The notes under the pieces: generated by a model
What the model was told of the DNA's origin: nothing
Database searches by the model: none
Seen by the model: only the letters and a program-made list of their open reading frames with translations
Assembly (NCBI GenBank): GCA_947500525.1
Contig: CANMSH010000002.1
Span: 310,001-374,000, forward strand
Reading direction: 5' to 3'
Source of the DNA: an uncultured Flavobacteriaceae bacterium
Lineage (GTDB): Bacteria; Bacteroidota; Bacteroidia; Flavobacteriales; Flavobacteriaceae
DNA: 64,000 bases
Shown: positions 43,925-53,248 of the stretch, piece by piece
Layout of the letters: the number at the start of each line of letters is the position of its first letter
How positions within the stretch are numbered: position 1 is the first letter of the stretch
Program-made: the position numbers and the translations under genes

Positions 43925-45415
43925 ATGAGTACAAACTATGTGTCATGTAATATTTCTCCTCTAACTGAATACATTCCTACAACTGAGAACCCTTGGGATT
44001 CTGCGAAAGTGCGACATTTACATAATCGTATTGCTTTTGGTATTGAAACATCTCAAATTGCAAATGCTTTATCACAATCACCTGCGGCTTATATCGATCA
44101 ATTGATCGATGATGCTATTGCACTCGCTCCTACAACTCCTCCCGCATGGGCGCTTTTAGACCCTGCTGATTACCCAGCCAATGGATTCACTTATGGAGAA
44201 GATGAAAATAATGAGTTGGTTGATGAAACGCAATATGCGTTTATCAAGGAGTTAATTGATAATGGGGTAAGAGGAAGACTTACTTTTTTTTGGCACAATC
44301 ATTTTGTTACCATTGCCCACGAATACGGTTTTGCGGGTTATGCATTTAGATATTATCTAGCATTGCAAAGAAATTCTTTTGGAAATTTTAGAACCTTTAT
44401 TACTGAGATGGGTCTGGATAATGCAATGTTGAAGTTTTTAAATGGTTTTGAAAGTACGGTTGAAAGCCCAAATGAAAATTATGCCAGAGAATTATACGAG
44501 CTTTTCGCACTAGGCGAGGGGAATGGTTATACAGAAGATGATATTGTTGAAACTTCAAGAGCTTTAACTGGATATAATGAATACGCAAACGGTGAAAACT
44601 CGAATATCATTTTTAATGAAACTAACTTTGATGTTGAAGATAAGACCATTTTTGAACAAACTGGCAATTGGGGATACGACGATGTAATTGCCATTTTATT
44701 TGATCAAAAAACGGAACTGATTGGCCGTTATATCTGTGAAAAAATTTACATGAATTTTGTAAGTCCTGAAGTTGACGATGTTATTAGAATGAACATTATC
44801 AATCCACTAGCAACTATATTTATTGATAATAATTTTGAAATTGCGCCTGTATTGAGAGCCTTGTTTAAAAGTGAGCATTTCTTCGATGAAAAAGCAAGAA
44901 ATACAATTATTAAAAGTCCATTAGACTTAATTATTCAGTTCATTACCACTACTGGCTTTAATTTCGGTACATATGATATGTATAGAGAGAATGTTAAAAG
45001 CGCTTCAAGAGTTTTTGATCAAGATATAATGAATCCTCCAACTGTTTTCGGATGGCCAGGAGATAGAGATTGGATAAATTCAGGTACCATTACTTTTCGA
45101 GCTGGATTCTTGAGCGATGATATGTTGACATTAGCACGAGAGCAAGATGAAGAACAATTTCGTCAGTTTGCTATCAATGTGTCTGGAAACAGCAATGATG
45201 CCGAAGTTGTTACAAAAGATATTTTTGAGGCACTTATGGCCGAAGTACCATATACCTTAGATGATTTTGAAACAGGCATCGACATTTTTAAAAGTAGCGT
45301 GCCATCAAATTATTTTGAAGATGATATATGGACGCTCAGCTTTGAAGGCGTTCCACTGCAAGTACGTGACCTTATTGAATATATAGTTTCTCTCCCAGAT
45401 TACCAACTTAAATAG
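43925..45415 (+). CDS. DUF1800 protein
   Basis: 496 residues. DUF1800 motifs: 'KVRHLHNRIAFGIE', 'RGRLTFFWHNHFVT', 'ENYARELYELFALGEGNGYTEDDIVETSRALTGY' and 'SPLDLIIQFI'. No signal peptide is visible at the N-terminus. DUF1800 is usually paired with DUF1501, as here (6 bases to the next gene). The family is uncharacterised; proposed to be involved in export or in handling of the partner. Confidence 0.9.
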   Translation: MSTNYVSCNISPLTEYIPTTENPWDSAKVRHLHNRIAFGIETSQIANALSQSPAAYIDQLIDDAIALAPTTPPAWALLDPADYPANGFTYGEDENNELVDETQYAFIKELIDNGVRGRLTFFWHNHFVTIAHEYGFAGYAFRYYLALQRNSFGNFRTFITEMGLDNAMLKFLNGFESTVESPNENYARELYELFALGEGNGYTEDDIVETSRALTGYNEYANGENSNIIFNETNFDVEDKTIFEQTGNWGYDDVIAILFDQKTELIGRYICEKIYMNFVSPEVDDVIRMNIINPLATIFIDNNFEIAPVLRALFKSEHFFDEKARNTIIKSPLDLIIQFITTTGFNFGTYDMYRENVKSASRVFDQDIMNPPTVFGWPGDRDWINSGTITFRAGFLSDDMLTLAREQDEEQFRQFAINVSGNSNDAEVVTKDIFEALMAEVPYTLDDFETGIDIFKSSVPSNYFEDDIWTLSFEGVPLQVRDLIEYIVSLPDYQLK

Positions 45416-45421
45416 AAACAC

Positions 45422-47041
45422 ATGTGCACTCCAAAAGATACAAAACCAAATAACAATACACATGGTAGTTGTAATACTGAAGATCATTCTAAATGGAATA
45501 GACGTTCATTTTTACAAACACTAGGACTGGGTGGGGCAGGAGCTACACTAATGATGAATGGTATTCCTATGGCCTTTGGTCAACCTACACCCCTAACAAC
45601 CGCGCTTGGCAATTCAAATTCTGGGCGCGTGCTATTAATCATAAGGTTGCAAGGCGGTAATGACGGATTGAATACCATAGTTCCAATTTATGATTATGAC
45701 CGTTACGCACAAGCTAGACCTACAATACGACATCAAATGGCAGATATTCATAAATTATCGAATGATTTCGGGATACCAAGTTATTTGCAAAATGCCATTG
45801 AACCAATTTGGGAAGGCGGATGTATGAAGGTTGTGCAAGGAACAGGTTATGATAATCAAAACCTTTCTCACTTTACGGGAACAGATAATATGTCTAGAGG
45901 TACTGATGATGATTTAATAGAAACAGGGGTTTACGGGCGATATTTTGAAGAAATCTATCCTGACTATTTATTGAATTTACCAGAGGCACCACCAGCTGTT
46001 CAAATAGGAGGTGTTGGAGACATTATGTTTACCGGCAATGAAAGTAATTTTGCGTTTACAATTGCGAACACACGACAACTAGAGAGAATTATTGATAGTG
46101 ACGCATTTTATGATGTTGCAGATATACCGGATTGTACAAGAGGATCGCAATTGAAATTTGTAAGAGGAATTTTAAATACTACCTTAAAGTACTCAGGAGT
46201 TATTAAAGAAGCTGCTAGAGCTCAAACAAATACTGTGCAATTCCCTGACACAAATCTAGGTAGAGCCCTATCTATCATCTCAAAAACGGTTAAAGACGGA
46301 ATGGGGACTTCAGTATATATGGTAAGTCTTAATGGATTTGACACTCATGCGAATCAACCAGATAGACATCAAGAATTATTAACCAACATTTCAGAATCTG
46401 TAACTGCATTTTATAGAGATTTGGAGCCAACAGGACGAGATAGAGATGTGCTAACAATGACTTTTTCTGAATTTGGAAGAAGGGTAAGAGAGAATGGATC
46501 GAATGGGACTGATCACGGGACGGCTGCTCCTATGATGTTATTTGGACCCGCTCTTAATGGAAATGGGTTCATTGGTGAGCATCCGAGCCTTTCAAACTTG
46601 ACTCGTGGTGGAAACTTGAGATACACTACAGATTATATCGATGTATACGGAACAGTGATGGAAGAATGGCTCTGTATTAATCCAACTGTTATCAATCAGT
46701 CAATACCTAGACCCTATAATAAATTAGACTTAGGTTTTAGCTGTTCAAGTACCGTGAGAAATCACGATTATGTTGTACGAGAGAATTTTGAACATATACC
46801 AGTATATGATCAAGAAAACGTTTCAGTACGCATCGATAATAATTTTCCAGAAAACTATAAGATTTCGCTTTTTAATATTATCGGTCAAAACGTTGGTCTT
46901 GTTTTCGATGACACTTTAGAACCTGGATTACATGATATAAGCATTACAGATAAGTTCCCGCGTTTATCACCAGGAGTATATATTTACAATATTAATAAAA
47001 GCAATAAAAATTACAGTAAAAAGATAATGATCAATAGTTAA
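45422..47041 (+). CDS. DUF1501 protein with Tat signal and C-terminal sorting domain
   Basis: 539 residues. The N-terminus has a twin-arginine motif 'WNRRSFLQTLGLGGAG' (about 24-39), so export is through Tat in folded form. 'IRLQGGNDGLNTIVP', 'MVSLNGFDTHANQ', 'MTFSEFGRRVRENGSNGTDHG' and 'GEHPSL' are DUF1501 (sulfatase/alkaline-phosphatase-like fold) motifs. The C-terminus after about 465 ('NFPENYKISLFNIIGQNV...SPGVYIYNINKSNKNYSKKIMINS') is a type A type IX sorting domain. Cotranscribed with DUF1800. Confidence 0.9.
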   Translation: MCTPKDTKPNNNTHGSCNTEDHSKWNRRSFLQTLGLGGAGATLMMNGIPMAFGQPTPLTTALGNSNSGRVLLIIRLQGGNDGLNTIVPIYDYDRYAQARPTIRHQMADIHKLSNDFGIPSYLQNAIEPIWEGGCMKVVQGTGYDNQNLSHFTGTDNMSRGTDDDLIETGVYGRYFEEIYPDYLLNLPEAPPAVQIGGVGDIMFTGNESNFAFTIANTRQLERIIDSDAFYDVADIPDCTRGSQLKFVRGILNTTLKYSGVIKEAARAQTNTVQFPDTNLGRALSIISKTVKDGMGTSVYMVSLNGFDTHANQPDRHQELLTNISESVTAFYRDLEPTGRDRDVLTMTFSEFGRRVRENGSNGTDHGTAAPMMLFGPALNGNGFIGEHPSLSNLTRGGNLRYTTDYIDVYGTVMEEWLCINPTVINQSIPRPYNKLDLGFSCSSTVRNHDYVVRENFEHIPVYDQENVSVRIDNNFPENYKISLFNIIGQNVGLVFDDTLEPGLHDISITDKFPRLSPGVYIYNINKSNKNYSKKIMINS

Positions 47042-47067
47042 AGTAAAAAAAAATAAAAATTTGATTA

Positions 47068-47442
47068 TCAAGGTTTAATGTCTATTTTTTGAATCGTGAC
47101 GATAGTATCACAATTTTCAACATATATAGATGCTTCTTTTTGTTGTAAATAACCATCGATCCAATAGTATCGACAAGGTTCTTGCCGAACTTTACTTTTA
47201 GAAAAGTCAATATCACCTTTGAGCAATAACTTCGCTATTGAGGTAGAATCTATATTATTAGAAGTCATTAGATGTTGTACTTCATCTGTATATGCCCTAT
47301 GTTTATTTCTTAAAATTTCTAGCATCCTAGCATTGGGTAAATAATTGCATGAGGCATTTTTGCCATTTAAAATAAACAGAACAATAACAATTCCCGCGGC
47401 AAATCCAACTCCGTAAAGGGCAAAGCGTCGTTTAAGATCCAT
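47068..47442 (-). CDS. Small membrane-anchored hypothetical protein
   Basis: 124 residues. One N-terminal membrane segment (about 8-26), Cys32 and others in the extracytoplasmic part, then 'DGYLQQKEASIYVENCDTIVTIQKID'. It is 5 bases after alanine dehydrogenase in the same operon. I do not recognise its family with confidence (DUF4258-like is possible). Confidence 0.55.
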   Translation of the reverse strand: MDLKRRFALYGVGFAAGIVIVLFILNGKNASCNYLPNARMLEILRNKHRAYTDEVQHLMTSNNIDSTSIAKLLLKGDIDFSKSKVRQEPCRYYWIDGYLQQKEASIYVENCDTIVTIQKIDIKP

Positions 47443-47447
47443 AAAAT

Positions 47448-48647
47448 TTAAATAATCAATAAATTAATATCTCTAAAGGGAAGGTTAAACCAATCAGCAA
47501 CGGCTCTGTTTGTCAAAATCCCATGGTAAAAATACATGCCTTTTCTAAGACTTTTATTGAAGCGCACTGCGTTTTCAATACCCCCTTGCTCTGCGATATC
47601 TAAGAGGTAAGGTGTAAAAATATTACTTATGGATAATGAGGCGGTTCTTGAGTATCTAGATGGTATATTGGGCACACAATAGTGAATAACGCCATGTTTT
47701 GTAAACGTGGGTTTTTTATGAGTAGTAATTTCTGAAGTTTCAAAGCATCCACCACTATCGATACTCACATCAACCACTACTGACCCGTCTTTCATTTGTT
47801 CAACCATCTCTTCACTAACAATGATAGGTGTTCTTGTTTTTCCTCTAACGGCACCAATAGCAATATCACAGCGCATTAATGCTTTTTGTAATGTTTTAGG
47901 TTGAATGGTCGATGTATATACTGGTGAATTCAAATTTTGCTGTAAACGACGTAGTTTTGTGATGGAATTGTCAAAAACCTTCACTCTTGCTCCCAAACCT
48001 AAGGCGGATCTTGCTGCGAACTCACCAACAGTACCCGCCCCCATAATAACGACATCAGACGGTGGTACTCCACCAATATTCCCGAACAACAAACCGTTTC
48101 CTCCATTATTATTGGTCATTAACTCAGCAGCAATTAAAACTGAAGAAATACCGGCAATCTCACTTAATGATTTTACCACCGGATAGACCCCGTGTTCGTC
48201 TGTTATAAAGTCAAAGGCAATTGCTGTGATTCGCTTTTTTGCAAGTGTCTCGAAATATTTCTTATTTTGAGTCTTCAGTTGCAATGCAGAAAATAAGGTG
48301 CTTTGAGGATTCATCCAACCTATTTCTTTGATAGTAGGAGGTTCAACTTTTAATATAAGATTACAGCCAAAAACTTCTTCGGTACTATACGATATTTTCG
48401 CGCCTGCTTCAGAATATTCGGTATCGCTATAATTAGAGCCATCTCCTGCACCGGATTCCAGCACAATACGATGCCCATGATTTGTTAGAGCGGCTACAGC
48501 ATCTGGAGTCAAGCAAATACGTTTTTCTTGAAGATGTGTTTCTTTCGGAATTCCAATGAACAATTCACCCTTTTGTTTTTTTATTTCCAGCATTTCAGCT
48601 TGTGGTAATAATTCCTCTTTGCTGAAAGGAGAATATTGCTTGCTCAT
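47448..48647 (-). CDS. ald: Alanine dehydrogenase
   Basis: NAD-dependent conversion between L-alanine and pyruvate plus ammonia. 399 residues. 'IGIPKETHLQEKRICLTPDAV' starts the catalytic domain; 'VVIMGAGTVGEFAARSALGLGARVKVFDNS' is the NAD-binding Rossmann motif. The N-terminal 25 residues precede the usual family start. The gene sits between tsaE and the small membrane gene, with short gaps. Confidence 0.88.
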   Translation of the reverse strand: MSKQYSPFSKEELLPQAEMLEIKKQKGELFIGIPKETHLQEKRICLTPDAVAALTNHGHRIVLESGAGDGSNYSDTEYSEAGAKISYSTEEVFGCNLILKVEPPTIKEIGWMNPQSTLFSALQLKTQNKKYFETLAKKRITAIAFDFITDEHGVYPVVKSLSEIAGISSVLIAAELMTNNNGGNGLLFGNIGGVPPSDVVIMGAGTVGEFAARSALGLGARVKVFDNSITKLRRLQQNLNSPVYTSTIQPKTLQKALMRCDIAIGAVRGKTRTPIIVSEEMVEQMKDGSVVVDVSIDSGGCFETSEITTHKKPTFTKHGVIHYCVPNIPSRYSRTASLSISNIFTPYLLDIAEQGGIENAVRFNKSLRKGMYFYHGILTNRAVADWFNLPFRDINLLII

Positions 48648-48653
48648 ATATAG

Positions 48654-49061
48654 TTATTTGATTGAAATTGTGCGCGATTGATCCTCATTTTGAGTCAAAT
48701 GAATTTCAACAGCATTTAAAGGTAATAAATTTTTAACTTTATTCGGCCATTCAACGAAGCACCATGCATCATCATAGAAATAATCTTCTATTCCCATATC
48801 TAACGCTTCAACTTCATTTTCTATCCTATAAAAATCAAAGTGATAAATTTTTTGCCCATCGCGGGAATGGTATTCATTCACTAATGAAAATGTAGGAGAA
48901 CTCACAACGTCATCTACATTCAATTCTCGCGTTAATTCTTTGATGAGAGTGGTCTTACCCACACCCATATCACCATGAAAAAGAAGGGTTTTGCTTGAAA
49001 CATTCGCTATAATATTCTTTGCAATTACGTTTAAATCTTGTAATGTATACTGTTGCTTCAT
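48654..49061 (-). CDS. tsaE: tRNA threonylcarbamoyladenosine biosynthesis ATPase TsaE
   Basis: ATPase of the complex making the t6A modification of ANN-decoding tRNAs. 135 residues, the usual length. P-loop 'LLFHGDMGVGKTTLIKELTRELN', then 'VVSSPTFSLVNEYHSRDGQKIYHFDFYR', 'ALDMGIEDYF' and 'CFVEWPNKVKNLLP'. Six bases before ald; both are probably in one operon. Confidence 0.93.
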   Translation of the reverse strand: MKQQYTLQDLNVIAKNIIANVSSKTLLFHGDMGVGKTTLIKELTRELNVDDVVSSPTFSLVNEYHSRDGQKIYHFDFYRIENEVEALDMGIEDYFYDDAWCFVEWPNKVKNLLPLNAVEIHLTQNEDQSRTISIK

Positions 49062-49112
49062 TTTAGAATTAGATGAGAATAAGAAATAACCATTTTAGAT
49101 TCTCTAATTTCG

Positions 49113-49835
49113 TTAGGCGCTCACTTCCATAGAGTGATACACATTTTGCACATCATCATCTTCCTCAAGCTTTTCTAGTAGCTTTTCTACTTCAGCTTGT
49201 TGATCTTCAGAAAGTTTTTTAGTTGTTGTTGGAATACGTTCAAAACCTGAAGATAAAATTTCTACATTATTTTCTTCGAAAAAAGACTGAATGGCTCCAA
49301 ACTGCTCAAAAGGTGCATAGATTATAACACCTTCTTCATCAATGAAAATCTCTTCAACATCAAAATCAATTAGTTCAAGTTCTAACTCTTCCATATCAAT
49401 GGATATATCTTCTTTTTTGACTGTAAAGTTGCATGTATGATCAAACATAAAGACAACAGATCCAGATGTGCCAAAATTACCTTCACATTTATTAAAAGCA
49501 GCTCTCACATTGGCCACAGTTCTATTGTTATTGTCGGTAGCCGTTTCTATTAGAATTGCAATACCATGAGGTGCATATCCTTCAAATAGTACTTCTTTGT
49601 AGTTTGCGGTATCCTTATCGGTTGCTTTTTTTATAGCTCGTTCAACATTATCTTTAGGCATATTTGCAGCCTTTGCATTTTGCATAACTGCTCGTAAACG
49701 TGAATTAGACTCAGGATTCGGCCCACCTTCTTTTACCGCCATCACGATATCTTTACCAATACGGGTAAAGGTTTTGGCCATGGCCGACCAACGTTTCATT
49801 TTTCTTGCTTTCCTAAATTCGAATGCTCTTCCCAT
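49113..49835 (-). CDS. YebC/PmpR-family protein
   Basis: 240 residues. 'MGRAFEFRKARKMKRWSAMAKTFTRIGKDIVMAVKEGGPNPESNSRLRAVMQNAKAANMPKDNVERAIKKA' is the conserved YebC N-terminus, and 'YEGYAPHGIAILIE'-like and 'FDVEEIFIDEEG' motifs follow. Family members act as transcription regulators or, in recent work, as factors that help ribosomes on proline-rich sequences. Between tsaE and the carboxylase subunit. Confidence 0.92.
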   Translation of the reverse strand: MGRAFEFRKARKMKRWSAMAKTFTRIGKDIVMAVKEGGPNPESNSRLRAVMQNAKAANMPKDNVERAIKKATDKDTANYKEVLFEGYAPHGIAILIETATDNNNRTVANVRAAFNKCEGNFGTSGSVVFMFDHTCNFTVKKEDISIDMEELELELIDFDVEEIFIDEEGVIIYAPFEQFGAIQSFFEENNVEILSSGFERIPTTTKKLSEDQQAEVEKLLEKLEEDDDVQNVYHSMEVSA

Positions 49836-49870
49836 GTATAATAATTCTATATTTTAATTTTTTTTAATAA

Positions 49871-51499
49871 TCAAACTTGTATCACTCCCAAATTAAACGG
49901 TTTTTCAATAGGAGCGTGGTTCGCTGCTTCTATACCCATAGAAATCCAAGTTCTGGTCTCTAGTGGATCAATAACGGCATCAGTCCAAATACGAGCCGCC
50001 GCATAATAAGGAGATACTTGTGCATCATATCTGTCTTTAATTTTACTAAATAATGCTTCTTCTTTCTCTTTTGTAATCTCTTCACCTTTCTTTAGTAGTG
50101 AAGCTTTCTCTATTTGCAACAATACTTTTGCTGCCGAATTACCACTCATTACAGCCAATTCTGCACTTGGCCAAGCAACAATGAGTCTTGGGTCATAGGC
50201 CTTGCCGCACATAGCATAATTACCCGCACCATAAGAGTTGCCTATAACAACAGTAAACTTCGGAACAACCGAATTACTTACTGCATTTACCATTTTAGCA
50301 CCATCTTTAATAATCCCTCCATGCTCAGATTTACTGCCTACCATAAAACCAGTAACGTCTTGTAAAAAAACAAGTGGTATTTTTTTCTGATTGCAATTGG
50401 CTATAAATCGCGTTGCCTTATCAGCAGAATCTGAATAAATAACACCTCCAAATTGCATTTCGCCTTTTTTGGTTTTTACTATTTTTCGTTGGTTCGCAAC
50501 AATTCCTACAGCCCATCCATCTATACGTGCATACGTCGTAATAATACTTTGCCCATAGCCAGCCTTGTACTCATCAAATTCAGATTTATCAACAATACGT
50601 TTTATAATTTCGTACATATCATATTGCTCATTTCTAGCTTTAGGTAAAATACCATAAATATCTTTAGGAGAGTCAATTGGATTTTCAGATTTTTTTCTAT
50701 TGTACCCAGCAGTAGCGTTATCACCTATTTTATCAATGATGTTCTTAATAGTTGTCAGTGCATCTTTATCGTCCTTAGCTTTATAATCAGTAACTCCAGA
50801 AACTTCACAATGTGTTGTAGCTCCTCCCAAGGTTTCGTTATCGATAGTTTCACCAATCGCAGCTTTTACCAAATAGCTACCAGCCAGAAATATGCTACCA
50901 GTTTTATCTACAATTAAGGCTTCATCACTCATAATAGGTAAATAAGCTCCTCCGGCCACACAGCTACCCATAACAGCTGCAATTTGAGTAATACCCATAC
51001 TGCTCATAACCGCATTATTTCTAAAAATTCTACCAAAGTGTTCTTTATCTGGAAAAATTTCATCTTGCATAGGTAAATAAACACCCGCCGAATCAACTAA
51101 GTAGATAATGGGCAACCTATTTTCTATGGCAATTTCTTGAGCTCTTAAATTCTTTTTCCCTGTAATAGGGAACCAAGCTCCGGCTTTTACCGTAGCGTCA
51201 TTGGCAACAACTATGCATTGTTTACCTTTCACATAGCCAATTTTCACAACCACACCGCCACTAGGGCAACCACCATGATCTGCGTACATATCATCTCCTG
51301 CAAAAGCACCAATTTCTATTGCATTTTTTTTATCATCTAACAAAAAATCAATGCGTTCGCGAGCGGTCATTTTACCTTTCGCATGGTGTTTGTCGATTCT
51401 TTTCTGACCTCCACCCAGTTTTACTTTTGCGAAACGCTTTCGTAGATCTGAAACTAATAATTTATTATGATCTTCGTTTTTGTTAAAGTTGATATCCAT
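49871..51499 (-). CDS. Acyl-CoA carboxylase, carboxyltransferase subunit (propionyl/methylcrotonyl type)
   Basis: Transfers the carboxyl group from biotin to an acyl-CoA. 542 residues, two crotonase-like halves. 'KGKMTARERIDFLLD' at the start, 'GGGQKRIDKHHAKG', 'LPIIYLVDSAGVYLPMQDEIFPDKEHFGRIF' and 'IPLVFLQDVTGFMVGSKSEHGGIIKDGAKMV' fit the methylcrotonoyl-CoA/propionyl-CoA beta subunit. No biotin or carboxylase subunit nearby. The acyl substrate cannot be told. Confidence 0.88.
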   Translation of the reverse strand: MDINFNKNEDHNKLLVSDLRKRFAKVKLGGGQKRIDKHHAKGKMTARERIDFLLDDKKNAIEIGAFAGDDMYADHGGCPSGGVVVKIGYVKGKQCIVVANDATVKAGAWFPITGKKNLRAQEIAIENRLPIIYLVDSAGVYLPMQDEIFPDKEHFGRIFRNNAVMSSMGITQIAAVMGSCVAGGAYLPIMSDEALIVDKTGSIFLAGSYLVKAAIGETIDNETLGGATTHCEVSGVTDYKAKDDKDALTTIKNIIDKIGDNATAGYNRKKSENPIDSPKDIYGILPKARNEQYDMYEIIKRIVDKSEFDEYKAGYGQSIITTYARIDGWAVGIVANQRKIVKTKKGEMQFGGVIYSDSADKATRFIANCNQKKIPLVFLQDVTGFMVGSKSEHGGIIKDGAKMVNAVSNSVVPKFTVVIGNSYGAGNYAMCGKAYDPRLIVAWPSAELAVMSGNSAAKVLLQIEKASLLKKGEEITKEKEEALFSKIKDRYDAQVSPYYAAARIWTDAVIDPLETRTWISMGIEAANHAPIEKPFNLGVIQV

Positions 51500-51585
51500 G
51501 CAAATTAGGCTTAAATGACTGTGCGGCTAAAATACAAAAATGCATGAAATCTTTAGAAGACCATTAGAATTACTTATACGCATTT

Positions 51586-51593
51586 TACGTTTG
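51586..51593 (+). promoter_or_regulatory. -7 element upstream of the coiled-coil/AAA operon
   Basis: TACGTTTG matches TAnnTTTG, 157 bases before the first ATG. TTAG at 51564 is 18 bases upstream. It would give a leader of about 150 bases. Confidence 0.4.
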
Positions 51594-51750
51594 TCTTTAA
51601 GTAGCTGTATTTTAATACATAAAATATACTTTGTAACAAATTTGAAAGAAATCCTACATATATTTGAGTAGTTTCTATTTCTATTTAGATTTTTTTAACG
51701 AAATTGCTTAGCCAAAATATCTTGTTGAACCTTAAAAAATAATAAACCAT

Positions 51751-53091
51751 ATGTCTGATGATTTTGACTTACTAGAAACTAGTTCTAACGAAAAAACCGA
51801 AAAAGTTGATGTGAACTGGGGAAAAGCGATAGATACCATGAAATCTAAGCTTGCACAAGAAGATGATCCGCAAACACGTCAAAAAATATTGAATGCAACA
51901 TTAGATGATGTTGTACATATGGCAGAAAAAGATAGAACCACTTTATTAGATGCCATTAAGGATCTAACTGACTACCAAGATGAAGTAGGTATTATTTTCG
52001 AAAAATTCTCTTCATTAAATGCAGTTGAACAGAAGGTTATTGATGACGCTCAAAAAGCATTAGAAAGAGCCAAGGTAAAATTAGAAGATGCAGAAAATAA
52101 ACCAAATACTTGGTGGAATAATCTTTGGGGACGTAAAAGTAAAATAAAAAAAGCTCAAGTTGAACTTGAAGAAGCTCAAAAAGTACGTGATGGTGCTGAT
52201 AATAAAGCAAAAGCAATGTTCCAAGAACGTATTGAGAGTGCAGATGTTCAAACATTGCTAAGTGAACTCTCGTACAAGAGTCAAGCGGCTGTTACCCGTT
52301 TAAAAAATAGAGAGGTCGAAATAAAAGAAGTGGAAGACAAATTGCAAACCGCAATTGTTGAAGCTACTAAAAATCATACGAAAGCACTTGAGAAGAAAAA
52401 GGAAGTAGAAGCTAAATTAGAGGAGCAGTATGCTCTACTGAAACAGGTTCGCCAAGAACTTGAAGAAATTGTAGACAAACAATCTGCTGCTTATGCAGAA
52501 GCGGTTGGAAAAGTTACGACCGTTGAGCAAAAGGTTGAAGAGTTAGAAGGTCTTAAAAATGCGTATACAACTTTGGCTGCAAGTAAGGATAGTTTTGTAC
52601 ACAAGCACAATCTAACCATTAAAGTATTAACTTCTCTAAGAAGTAACTTACAAACCCATCGTGCGAAGTTAAAAAGTGATACAGAAGAACGTCTTAAGTA
52701 TTATGACGGCTATGTTGTGGCGTTAAAGGCTAGAACAGATCAAGAATTTGCTGCAATTCTAGAGCACTTAGGTGTAAAAACAGATGAGCATATAGGAGAA
52801 ACGTTGGCTTCTATGCATACAGCAAGTGCAAGAGCTCGTCAAGAAATGATGGACAATATTCCTGTGCATGAAAAAGTAATGCAAGGTGTTTATGGGAGTT
52901 ATGCCGAAGCCTTACAGGAAATTCGTGCAAAAGATTCAGAAATTCAAAAGAATTTTGCCGATCGCTATGGTATCGATATGAAAGAAATTTTTGAAGATTA
53001 CTATAAAGCTGATGGTAATGCTCCTACAGATGAGGGTGATGAGCCAACTGCTGACCCTAAACCATCTTCTGATGATGATTTATTGTCGTAA
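51751..53091 (+). CDS. Long coiled-coil protein, first gene of a six-gene operon
   Basis: 446 residues, soluble. After an acidic start the segment about 90-290 is a nearly continuous coiled coil ('AQKALERAKVKLEDAEN', 'KIKKAQVELEEAQKVRD', 'ALEKKKEVEAKLEEQYALLKQVRQELEEI'), broken by 'NTWWNNLWGRKSK'. The helical C-terminal half 'HKHNLTIKVLTSLRSNLQTHRAKLKSDTEE' is followed by a low-complexity acidic tail ending DDDLLS. Relatives carry labels such as microtubule-binding or TelA-like, which are not supported by motifs. Probably a scaffold of a complex with the downstream ATPase. Confidence 0.65.
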   Translation: MSDDFDLLETSSNEKTEKVDVNWGKAIDTMKSKLAQEDDPQTRQKILNATLDDVVHMAEKDRTTLLDAIKDLTDYQDEVGIIFEKFSSLNAVEQKVIDDAQKALERAKVKLEDAENKPNTWWNNLWGRKSKIKKAQVELEEAQKVRDGADNKAKAMFQERIESADVQTLLSELSYKSQAAVTRLKNREVEIKEVEDKLQTAIVEATKNHTKALEKKKEVEAKLEEQYALLKQVRQELEEIVDKQSAAYAEAVGKVTTVEQKVEELEGLKNAYTTLAASKDSFVHKHNLTIKVLTSLRSNLQTHRAKLKSDTEERLKYYDGYVVALKARTDQEFAAILEHLGVKTDEHIGETLASMHTASARARQEMMDNIPVHEKVMQGVYGSYAEALQEIRAKDSEIQKNFADRYGIDMKEIFEDYYKADGNAPTDEGDEPTADPKPSSDDDLLS

Positions 53092-53103
53092 ATAATAATT
53101 AAA

Positions 53104-53229
53104 TAATTGATCATAGTAGCTAACGTTTTCCTAAGACCAAGGCTACTATGGTTAAGATTTTAACTTGTTCAACTTAAAGTTATATGATTGTAATCGATCA
53201 TAAAAATCAAAACAATTTGTAATTGATCA
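53104..53229 (+). repeat. Three copies of TAATYGATCA
   Basis: TAATTGATCA at 53104 and 53220 and TAATCGATCA at 53191; the last two lie in a 13-base near-repeat, TTGTAATYGATCA, 29 bases apart. All are in the 157-base gap between the first two genes of the operon. Confidence 0.5.
53112..53150 (+). other. Inverted repeat between the first two genes of the operon
   Basis: CATAGTAGC (53112-53120) and GCTACTATG (53142-53150) form a perfect 9-bp stem with a 21-base loop. No T-run follows, so it is more likely an RNA-processing or stability element, or an operator, than a terminator. Confidence 0.5.
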
Positions 53230-53248
53230 AACTGAATAGTATATAAAT

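Noticed and set aside
51751-53091. Microtubule-binding or tellurite-resistance (TelA) protein
   Set aside because: Resemblance is limited to coiled-coil composition; no family motif is visible.
53112-53150. Intrinsic terminator between the first two genes of the AAA operon
   Set aside because: Large loop and no T-tract on either strand.
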